Assembly: GCA_949752735.1 (NCBI GenBank)
Contig: OX457047.1
Span: 13,973,674 to 14,037,673, forward strand
Reading direction: 5' to 3'
DNA length: 64,000 nucleotides
Source of the DNA: Lumbricus terrestris
Taxonomy: Eukaryota > Annelida > Clitellata > Crassiclitellata > Lumbricidae
The number at the start of each line of letters is the position of its first letter. Position 1 is the stretch's first letter. The position numbers and the translations under genes are program-made. A model generated the notes under the pieces. That model did no database searches and was not told the origin of the DNA. It worked only from the letters and a program-made list of their open reading frames with translations. Positions 37,801 to 46,294 of this stretch are shown here, in pieces.

Positions 37801-38838
37801 TTAGAGTTACTACCATTGCAAAACTACTTTGTGCCTCCCCTGTTTGGTGGGGACTGGAAATGTCATGGAGCGTAAATGCCTTAATGGCCTTCTGAGAAAA
37901 GAGTCCCGTTCAGGCTTACTCCAAACCAATTTTCCCAGTTTTAATGAACTAAATTCAGGGGCTGACTCGACTCTTTTCCGCTCTGTGCTCTTTCTCTTAA
38001 ACCCTTGTCCCATCCTTCACGACCTACTCCCACTTCATCTGGTTACTTAATACAATACTCAACCCAGGCAGCATGATCTAACCCTTCCTCGAGTTGATTC
38101 ATTTGCCAAAGGAAGCTTTATTATGAGAATGTTGTATAACTTTGCATAACTGTTTCCATTATTTTTTCTTCTGTGAACTACCGTGCGTTTGCGGACAGTC
38201 TAATAAAGAATATTTTTTTACTCACTTACTTACTTGTCAACTGGTATAATAAATAATATACTTACTTACTTAAACTTGGCACTATTGAAAGATTTGCTTG
38301 AATTCTAGGTTTTTCAACGAAAATTCAGGACAGAATCCCTCTTTATCGTGACTTGGAAGCTACTTCTAAAACAAAGAATTCTTCCTTGGCAGCCTCGTAC
38401 TATAGATGGTTACTCTTCATAGGATTTTAATAAACCGTATGCAACTTATGCTTCCAGTAAACTTTCACCATGATCACAGCAATAGTGGAGTGTGCAGCTG
38501 GCCTCAAAACGTGTCTATTATTCACTAACAAGTCATTGTTTACTCATATGGACATGGGCTACGTACGTAACGCTACAACGCTTCTATTTACGATAGTGCT
38601 AAATAAAAAAAATCATGAAGGACGAGGTGATCTACCTGGAAGGCTTTGCGCTTTCAACTCGAAAATCCGTCTGACTGCTGGTAGAAAAAGCCACTTTATC
38701 GTCCAAATTATCAGAGTTGACGCATGCTGTACAAGTTAAAAGGGCCAAAACCTGCAAAAATTTCCTAGAAAACACATTTATAATCGAGCGCACCATCATT
38801 TTTAAACCATTCAGTTCAGCTCCATGCTCAGCGGCCAA
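28887..38838 (-). CDS. POFUT2: GDP-fucose protein O-fucosyltransferase 2 (nine exons)
   Basis: Transfers fucose from GDP-fucose to Ser/Thr of thrombospondin type 1 repeats in the ER (GT68 family). Coding exons, 5' to 3' on the minus strand: 38838-38636, 37057-36810, 34730-34606, 32362-32232, 31556-31484, 31079-30954, 30591-30411, 29443-29314, 29043-28887. Junction phases agree, giving 457 codons, close to the vertebrate length of about 430. An ATG 13 codons in (38799) would start a cleaner signal peptide (hydrophobic [16 protein letters not shown]) and may be the real start. Diagnostic segments: [11 protein letters not shown] in exon 2 (holds the family's catalytic Glu), [26 protein letters not shown] in exon 7 (GDP-fucose binding Arg), [13 protein letters not shown] in exon 8, and [15 protein letters not shown] in exon 9. 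Introns are GT-AG, except that the exon 7 donor appears to be GC. The exon 7 acceptor has a weak pyrimidine tract and is the least certain boundary. Intron 7 carries a SINE. Confidence 0.93.
30001..30211 (-). mobile_element. tRNA-derived SINE (family 1) in POFUT2 intron 7
   Basis: On the minus strand the head reads tggtggtgtagtggtggg (A-box region), then ggttcgaagcc (B box), then a body with ttgagcaagttcttcac and a 3' part ctctgagtg...ttgaaggcaagatatagc. The same word order occurs at 43051-43250. It is diverged relative to that copy, so probably old. Confidence 0.75.
30331..30418. repeat. 44-bp tandem duplication across the POFUT2 exon 7 donor
   Basis: Two copies (30331-30374 and 30375-30418) of gatgctattaaa... 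ending ctagccttcatcc or ctagccttcacct, with a few differences. The second copy includes the last bases of exon 7 (exon end 30411), so the duplicated unit carries the splice donor. On the minus strand the exon ends gatgaag and the intron begins gctagt. Confidence 0.85.
31280..31480. repeat. GAT/GGT-rich simple-sequence region in POFUT2 intron 5
   Basis: Impure runs of gatgat, ggtggt and tgatgatgat just downstream (on the minus strand) of POFUT2 exon 5. A second simple tract, AAT-rich, lies at about 32405-32490 in intron 3. Confidence 0.6.
33042..33110 (-). mobile_element. SINE family 1, 3' fragment in POFUT2 intron 3
   Basis: atcaatcaatcaatca followed by tttatatagtgtctctactcagaggtgctcc matches the 3' end of the SINEs at 30001 and 43051. 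The ATCA run is the expected 3' tail in minus orientation. No tRNA head follows. Confidence 0.5.
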
Positions 38839-39414
38839 ATAACTACAAACTCAATAACGCAGCAACGATTTATTATATGAAACTAGAATCCGCTCACTTC
38901 GATTTAGCCGCTGAATCCACGACTGCCGTATGGAGGACACGCCCACACAGGAGAAAGCGCAAGTTCTTCCGCTAGTGTTCACTGTTCAGCTACATAAAAC
39001 CGTTGAATTTTTCCGTTTAACTGCTGCAAATTTGTGTCGTTTTCTGTATTATGGATTACACCTTTTAAACCGGTGCTTGTATTCTAGTTTGAGCATTTTA
39101 AATTTCTTTAGGCTAGGCTAACAGATCCTCAAGATCTCGATGTGCGTTTGCAGGCGGTTCAATAAAGTAGGCCTACATATAGGCCCTATAGGCCTACTTA
39201 CTACTTACTTACTTAGCATGGCTTGCACGCCGGCTTTTACTTAGACTTAGAGGAATGCTACATAATTGCAGGCCTACAAACTCTATCACAGTGACGCTAC
39301 AGAAGTCATAATTAAGCGGGACACTCGATCATACGTTTCTTCAAGCTATATAGGGCCTATAGCTATACTGCTTGACATTTTTAGCCGTTTTCAGAACTTT
39401 TTAATTTCCAATCA

Positions 39415-39655
39415 CTCACCCTGATATGCATTAAGCTGCTATTTCCGCGCTGGCTGGCCGCAACATCAACGGCAGAATTAACTGTTAACTCTTCAATCCA
39501 ATAATTATTAACCAATCGATCCACTTCTTCTGTGAAATGCACGACGTCCTTAAGAACATAAGGTTCTCCAGGACGCGTTCGACAATCGTTCAAGTGCTCA
39601 ATAATCTCGTTCACGACAAGCTCAGTAGGCCTATATAGTATATACCCTAGGCTAT
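39415..39655 (-). CDS. Unidentified exon-like open frame upstream of POFUT2
   Basis: On the minus strand about 240 bp stay open, encoding a charged, non-repetitive peptide (contains NEIIEHLNDCRTRPGEPYV and VDRLVNNYWIEELTV). It is followed by a strong donor (caggGTGAGT, near 39417), with a possible acceptor (ctatatag) upstream near 39640. The composition looks like real protein rather than a chance ORF. I do not recognise the family. It could be an upstream exon of another gene, a transcript overlapping POFUT2, or a relic. Confidence 0.35.
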
Positions 39656-39663
39656 CTCTGAAA

Positions 39664-39990
39664 AGATGGAGAAAATTAGTTGGACAAATCATGTTACGAA
39701 CGAGGAAGTGCTAACGATGGTAGAAGAGAAAAGATCTCTGCTAGATGCAATAAAGACAAGACAAAAGAATTGGGTAGGACATTTGCCGCGAGGAAACTCA
39801 CTGCAGAAAGAAATAATTTAAGGAAGATTGGAGGGAAAAAGGTGCAGAGGAAGACCTAGACAAAAACTGCTGGATGGGATGATGGAGAAGGGTTACAGAG
39901 AACTTAAGGACATGGCACAACAGCGTGAAAGATGGAGACATTGAACGCTTGGACCTGCCACTTGGCAGAGAACCTAAAGAAGAAGAAGAT
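39664..39990 (+). pseudogene. 3' end of a non-LTR (LINE) retrotransposon, decayed
   Basis: The plus strand encodes the C-terminal tail typical of many LINE ORF2 proteins: WTNHVTNEEVL, RSLLDAIKTRQKNWVGH, GKRCRGRPRQKLLDGM, then LKDMAQQRERWRH. In-frame stops (after KEII and after RWRH) break it, and it ends in a short (gaa)n tail. Only the 3' end is present, as expected of 5'-truncated LINE insertions. Confidence 0.82.
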
Positions 39991-40099
39991 CTCTGAGTTA
40001 CAAATCCAAAAAGACATAAAAATTGCAGTCAACAACTAAAAGTTAGGCTACGTGTCAAACTAGAAACCTCGGCGCAAAGAAGACCAGATTTTTCTTCTG

Positions 40100-42730
40100 C
40101 CAAGACTAAGAAAGAAAGAAAACCAAACAGAACGAACATAGGCCTAACTAGGCTTACTATAAGAACCAAGACGAAAAGCACAGACCATAACTTAGAAACA
40201 AAGAAACTAATAGAGAACATAACTAGGAAGGAGAACGACAGAAAACATAAGAACGAAAACGAAAAAACACAGAATATAACTGCGAACGGAAACGACCAAT
40301 GAAAAACATAAATAAGAACAAGAAGACAAAAAGAACACAACTAAGAACAAAAAATCTAAAAGGAAAAATATAAGTAAGAAAAAAATTACTATGAAAGAAA
40401 TACAAAGAACGCAAACGACAAAGAACAAAAACAACTAAGAAAGCACATATCTATAAGAACGATAACAAAAAAAGAACATAAACGACTAAGAAAAGGCTAT
40501 AGCTAATACTGTAAACAACAAAGAACGAAAACGACTAAGAAAGAACATAGTAATGAAAATAAAAGAAAATAACATAACTGAGAAAGCTAACGCGCTTAAG
40601 AACGAAAACCACAAGCAGGGATATAATGTAGGCTATACCTGGTAACCTAACTATAAACGCAAACGACAAAGAAAGAACATGAGTTGCCTAAAACAGAAAC
40701 AACTCAGAATTAAGTAACTCAACTGAGAACGAAAACCACTAAAACAAGAACATAGGCCTACTAAGAACGAAAACGACTGAGAGCGAACATAACTAAGAAC
40801 AAAAACGACTAAAAAGAATATAAGTAAGAACGAAAACAACAAAGAAGAGAACATAATTTTTAAAAACACGACTAAAAGGACGTATGTAAGAACTACAACG
40901 ACTAGAAAAAATAACTAAGAACGAAAATTACTTAAAAAAGAACAAAAAATACAACCAAAAAGACAAATAAAAAACATGACAAGACCGAAAACGACTAAAA
41001 ATAACATTACAAAGAACGAAAACGACTAAAAAAGAAAAATAATGAAGAATGAACGTAACAAAAACAAAAACAGCTTAAATAGTACATAGCCAAGAACAGA
41101 ACAACTAAGAACTAAAACGATTAAGAATGGAACGGCTAAGAAATGGCATAGCCTAGCTATAGGGACGAAATAATAAAAAAACAGGACAAATTGTCGTACC
41201 TAAAAGTAGAAACGACTAAGAACTAAAACGACTAAGAATAAAAAAGGTTAAGAAAGAGCACAACTATGAACGAAACGACTAAATAAGAACATAGCTAAGA
41301 GCGAAATAGAAAATGAAAAGAAAGAATATAACTCAGGGCGGAAGCAACCAAGTAGCCTACATAGGAATGTAAACGACGAAGAAAACAATTAGGAAAATCG
41401 ACTAAAAACGACTAAGAACAAAAACAAATAAGAACGAAAGGGAGAAAAACTGAGAGCGAAAACGAAGAAACGTAACTACGAACGAAAACGAAAGAACAAA
41501 GTATGAACGAAGAAGACAAAGAAAGAACATAACTGAGAACGAAAACGACTAGTAAAGAACACAACCTAGAAAAAACTGACAAAGAAAGAAAACTTCTAAC
41601 AAAGAACATAACAAACGAAATTAAACAATAAAGAAGCAATCTAACTAAGACCGAAAACGACTAAGAACAAAGGTCTAACAAATAACATGTCTAAGAAAGA
41701 AAACGCCAAAGAAATAACATCATCAAGAACAAAAACGACTAATAGAGAACATAACTCAAAACGAAACCGCCTCACAAACGAGAAAGAAAGAACCTAACTG
41801 AGAACGAAACCAACTAAGAAAGAGCTAGTACTATTAACGACTTTGTAACAAAACTAAAAGCGAAAACAACTAAAAAGAACAAAACTGAGAACGAAAACGA
41901 CTTAAAAGAGCATAACTAAGAACGAAAAGGACAAAGAAAGATCGTGGCAAAGAACAAAGTGACCAAAAAGAGCATAGCTAAAGATGAAAACGGCTAAAAA
42001 GTACATAATTAAGAACAAAGCTCTTGAAGGGGCGCTATTGAAATGGAGACATAAGTGAAAATAAAATAAATAACTAAGAGCGAAACCGACTAAGGAAGAA
42101 CATAAGTAAGAACGAAAACGACAAAGGAAGAACACAACAAAGAACGAAAACGACCAAAACGAAAATAACTAAAAATGAAGACGAATAAAAAAGTGCATAA
42201 CTAAGAACAAAAACCACTGAGAAAGAACAAAACTAGGAACAAAAGTCAGAAAGAAAGAACATAACTAAGAACGAAAGCGACTAAAAAGAACATAATTAAG
42301 ATCAAAATGACCGAGAAAGAACATGACTAAAAATAAAAACAGACAAAAACGAATGAATAAAATCGAATAAAAACGCAACTCAGAACGAGATCTCCTATAA
42401 AAAGAACATAACTAGGAATGAAAACGACTAAAAATAACACTATATAAGAACGAATGCAAGAAAGAAAAACATAATGAACAAAGAAAACGGTTAAAAAAGA
42501 ATTCAATTAAGAACAAAACGGCCATAAAACATAACTATAGGAATAACAAAATAACATAGAAAGATCAAAACAAAGAACGAAAGCAACTAAAAAAGAGTAT
42601 AACTAAGAATGAAAATCGGTTAAATAAGAACAACTACGGGCAAAAACGACTAAAAAAGAACATAGCAATTAGCAAGGAACTAAAACAACTAAAAAGAACA
42701 TGACTAAGAACGAAAACGACTAAAAGAGAG
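40100..42730. repeat. Degenerate satellite of about 2.6 kb, unit about 32 bp
   Basis: The repeated words are agaacataactaagaacg and aaaacgactaaaa. The period is near 32 bp with frequent indels, so roughly 80 diverged units. The plus strand is almost pyrimidine-free apart from act and cgac. The complementary strand therefore gives hydrophobic F/V/S/L-rich open frames that mimic membrane proteins; these are artefacts. It starts just after the LINE tail at 39990 and ends inside another LINE relic at about 42733. Confidence 0.9.
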
Positions 42731-42735
42731 CGAAG

Positions 42736-43020
42736 TGCGTAAAATGATTGTCTTGTTTTACAGACAATGTTATCAATGTGTGCAGAAAACTCCAATCTAT
42801 CTGAGATATGTGTGACCATGGGCGGAGTTTGGTTTCCGTTCTTGGAGGGGTTAAAGCCTTCCTGGGGGGGGGGGCCAAGCCCGGGAAAATATACTATTTA
42901 CACGGTAAAAAATGATTTGGGTCTTCTTGGGGGGGGCTTAGCCCCCCCTAGCCCCTGATAAACTCCACCCATGTGTGTGACGCCGAGAACTTTGACTATA
43001 CATCAGCCTGTTCGTTCCCT
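42736..43020 (-). pseudogene. LINE reverse-transcriptase C-terminal fragment, split by a MITE
   Basis: On the minus strand the segment right of the MITE encodes VKVLGVTH, and the segment left of it continues ISDRLEFSAHIDNIV then CKTRQSFYALR. This is the familiar region after the RT palm in jockey/CR1-type LINEs. The MITE at 42817-42973 plus one copy of its 8-bp duplication accounts exactly for the interruption. An in-frame stop lies upstream. The fragment ends abruptly in the satellite. Confidence 0.8.
42817..42973. mobile_element. hAT-like MITE (catgggcggagttt family), 157 bp, perfect TSD
   Basis: Inverted termini catgggcggagttt and aaactccacccatg (one mismatch) are flanked by a perfect 8-bp duplication tgtgtgac (42809-42816 and 42974-42981). 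The interior has runs of G or C around aagcc words. Nested inside a LINE relic whose reading frame is restored by removing it, which confirms the boundaries. Confidence 0.93.
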
Positions 43021-43050
43021 GTAATGTGTGTTTGTATGTATGTGCACTTG

Positions 43051-43250
43051 TTATAGCGACCTTCAAGTTCACTACTCAGAGGCGCCCCCGACTGCAGCGC
43101 GGACACTGCTTCGGAGTTGCACGCCGAAGCGCTGAGCAATTGCGAGTGAAGGACTTGCTCAAGGTTCATACGCGGCGACTTGAAGTGGATTCGAACCTAC
43201 AACCCTCCGGTTGCAAGGCAACGAACATACCCACCACACCACCGCGCCCC
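43051..43250 (-). mobile_element. tRNA-derived SINE (family 1), near full length
   Basis: On the minus strand: ggggcgcggtggtgtggtgg, then an anticodon-arm-like segment, then ggttcgaatcc (a perfect B box), followed by a body with ttgagcaagtccttcac and gcgcctctgagtagtg, ending ttgaaggtcgctataa. Better preserved than the copy at 30001. Confidence 0.82.
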
Positions 43251-44002
43251 ACTTGGGGTGAGGAAAGTCAGAAGCTTTGGAAATGGGGCGCCTATGTACT
43301 GACTCGCGTGACTTGCCATGATTAAAGCTACAATTTCTAGCGCGCTCTGAAATTTTAGCCTAATTGTCAAGTTCAACATCACTACGTAGTGTCGATACTC
43401 GATATTGTTAGATGTAGACGGTGGTGCAGTGGTGATGATGACAATGACGATGATGATGATGATAATAAACCTAATAAGAATAACCATTTCCAGCGTAGCT
43501 AAGTAGTTGTGCAACAGGGGAACACCATCTGCCTCTCCGGAAATTGCCACCGTTATAGTTTATGATATTATCTTATTACAATCGAAATAAACCAGTTAGA
43601 CCTGTATACTGACCAGCAATGAGCTGTTGAGACTTATAGGCCTATATGTCGCTTTCTCACTCGTTCTGTCGGTTCGTTGTCTTCGAATATTTCGATAAAT
43701 AAATCAATTTTAGCATCTTAATTGTTTCATCGATCGTTCGTCGAACGTCTTACTTATGACCATCACGCTGGTCATTCATTTCAGCAAAGATACAATAGAA
43801 ATATATCAAATTAAAGTTTTCGAACGAATATTTCAACAGAAAACTTCAAATCGTCTTCATTAAAGTTCTGAAGCTTTGAAAGTTTCTGTGGCGACAGATA
43901 TTACGTCATCATTTTTCAATTGTTAAAACGTTGACGTCATCATTCATATACAAATTCAATCATTACGCGCGACCATAGAGACGTATTATATAATGAATAT
44001 AT
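43251..44002. other. Non-repetitive AT-rich DNA, no gene supported
   Basis: Short GATGAT tract near 43430-43465 and otherwise unremarkable; no coding resemblance on either strand. Confidence 0.4.
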
Positions 44003-44447
44003 CACTAGAGAGAGTATCACGTCTCCATATTGAAGTCACCGTCCAATAGTGCCGACCAATCACATCATATCTGTCTAATAGTGCCGACCAATCACAGGCG
44101 ACTCTCATACTGAACAATCACAGTCTTACAGCATCGATCTGGAAAATAAAATAAAAATAATATCAGCATTTTTAAAATAAGACGAACTTGTCGATGTTTA
44201 CTTGTCAATATTGCAAGAAACTGCAAAACTAATCAAATAAATAAAATAAATAAAAATCGACATGTTCGTCTTATTATAAAAATGTTGATGTCGTTTTATT
44301 TATTTTTCAAATCGATGCTGTAAGACTGTGTGTGATTGGTCGGTAAAAGAAATCGCCTATGATTGGTCGGTACGATACGAGCGACGTAGGCCAAATTTGT
44401 GACTTCATATCTGACTGCAGGGCAGATACGTCATGCACTCTCTAGCG
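44003..44447. mobile_element. Long-inverted-repeat (foldback-type) element, 445 bp
   Basis: The left arm (44003 to about 44200) and right arm (about 44270-44447) are inverted copies with roughly 80% similarity over most of their length. They share cagtcttacagcatcgat, aataagacgaac and repeated gaccaatca words, and end in cactagagag and ctctctagcg. Most of the element could fold into one hairpin. The target duplication is unclear. CACTA-like termini are suggestive but not decisive. Confidence 0.72.
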
Positions 44448-44451
44448 TTTA

Positions 44452-44815
44452 TCTATATCTATAAGAAAGGACTTGGCTATGTTTGTATGTTTGTATATTT
44501 GTCCAGAATGCACGCTCACAGTTTTTGAGCTTTTCACTCCAAACCTTCACTAATGTGTAGGTCTCGGCACGAGACGCAAAGGCGAGAGGTTGGCGATTCC
44601 CTACCACCATGGGGGCCAGGGTGGGGACGAAACCCCAAAAAAAATTTCAAAAAAACGCAGCTATTGGTTTGAATTTGGGGTGGATGTGGAAATTTTCGTC
44701 AACCCCAAATTTATCGGGTCGCGTACCGGTAGAGGTCGGAGTGTGGTAGGGTGGGGTTGTGGCTGTAGCGGATCGAATCCTAAATTTCCCGGGCAACGCC
44801 GGGTACCCCAGCTAG
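44452..44815 (+). mobile_element. Short non-autonomous Helitron, 364 bp
   Basis: It starts TCTATATCTATAAG and ends CTAG, with insertion between A and T (A before 44452, T at 44816). A hairpin with cccgg/ccggg stems (44788-44803) sits about 8 bases before the terminal CTAG, the classical Helitron 3' structure. No target duplication is expected. No Rep/helicase is encoded. Confidence 0.82.

Positions 44816-44846
<31 letters not shown>
44816..44846. repeat. (TA)n tract, target of LTR element A
   Basis: Alternating TA interrupted by LTR element A: the tract resumes at 52788 on the far side of the element. An even-length duplication such as TATA fits, but its exact length cannot be told in this repeat. 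Confidence 0.85.
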
Positions 44847-44850
<4 letters not shown>

Positions 44851-46294
44851 GCGTTTTGGGAAAAGCTACAAAATTATACTTAGTTTTATCCATGTTGGCC
44901 ATAACGGTTATTTAACTCTATGCTGCACCAGAGCGAGGCTGCAGACATTACGCCAGCGTGACGTGTGACCTTTTAGATGACGTGGCGAAAGTGTGGGCGC
45001 CGCTGATTGGCCAAGAGCGACGCGTGACCTACAAACAGCGGTAAAAGGTCGCTTCCTATTGGCTGTTGGACCAATCTAGGTCAGTAGGACGAAGAGACGC
45101 GAAGAGGTGAAACCGACGAGAAAGACTAGGCCATCTTTTTGAATAGAAATTCGTTTAAAACTAAGTTTTCGGGCATCTAAATTAATAAGGAAGTCAACTA
45201 AATTAATAGATAATAAAGTAAACGACCGCTGGTCGCCTCCGGTGGAAGGAGAACGTCGAAATAAGCAAAACCGCTTAGGAATCAGGGAAGTAGAAATAAC
45301 TTAAAGTGTAGCGTGCTGAATCTGTAAATGAATGAATGGTTAAAATGGCCGGAACGCGTTGATATAGATTATATAGCGCATTACAGGTAGAGCGAAGGAT
45401 AAATTAGCGCTTGTATTAAGAAGCGTGAATATATTGAAAGAATTGCTAGAAGTAGCCTTGCGATATAACTGTTGCTGTGGTCGTGGTAAATTAGTGCAAA
45501 GTGTTGATGTTAATTCGTTGCTTTCGTGTAACTGATTAATAGCGTGATTTGACCTTCTGCAGTAGTTAAGGAAATAAGAACTGAACTGATAGCCTAGTTA
45601 TATACAGGAGCATAAGATATAGGTATCAAGTAATGCAGAGTGTGTAATAACCAGCCATAAATGCTGTGTAGTGTTAGGAATACTTTGTGTTGAACTGATA
45701 AGTATTATAGGCAGAATTGTATTTGCACAGGTTGCTGCCAATTGTATATTAATTAAGTAGTAGTGAAGGAACAAATAAAGTGTTGCATATTGAACTAGAA
45801 TTGAAGGTGATTCACTGACTGACTTGCAATTAGTTGTAAAACAGAATAATCCCATGTCTCGTGCCAGCTCTTTGAAGGGGGACGCCCTAGAGGAATCGGA
45901 TGATTCGGAGGGAGGGGGGTCAGTCAGTAGCGATGAGAGATTGATAGAGCGCCAGATATATCCAGCCAAATACTCTCCGCCACCTCTTCAGGAGTTCGAG
46001 TCCCTTTCGCCCAAAGCTGCCGTGGGGATAACGAACTCAGACGAGCACCGGAAAGAGGGTGCTGTCGCGCGTCGACAAACCGCCGCGGAGACATGTCCTG
46101 TAGGCCCTGGTACCCATGAAAGAAGAGAATCTGGACGTTCCTCCCTGTCGTTCACACTTGAGGTTCCCGTAGGTGGTTCCCTGTCGCCCCGGCAGTACGC
46201 CGCCACACTAGGGGAGGGGGGCGAAAGTAAGCGAGTAAGTGGGGCATCCCTTGCAAGCGCTTCCGGTCCCCTAGCGGTTAGGGCGGGCGTAACA
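44847..46294 (+). repeat. 5' LTR of element A (contains the gag start)
   Basis: 1448 bp. The first part carries CCAAT-box words on both strands (attgg 45006 and 45058, ccaat 45071), a TATATAG near 45370 and AATAAA at 45774-45779. The last 441 bp are the opening codons of gag. Confidence 0.93.
45006..45376 (+). promoter_or_regulatory. Candidate LTR promoter: CCAAT cluster and TATA-like box
   Basis: Inverted and direct CCAAT boxes at 45006-45010, 45058-45062 and 45071-45075, and a TATA-like TATATAG at 45370-45376. With the AATAAA at 45774 this fits a U3-R-U5 layout in which transcription starts downstream of 45376. Inferred from motifs only. Confidence 0.4.

Noticed and set aside
40029..42135. 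Several hydrophobic minus-strand ORFs resembling membrane proteins
   Set aside because: The satellite's plus strand is A-rich with few pyrimidines, so its complement encodes Phe/Val/Leu/Ser by composition; the frames follow the repeat unit.
45824..45853. TTG start ten codons upstream of the gag ATG
   Set aside because: An ATG follows at 45854 in both A and B; a eukaryotic TTG start is unlikely.
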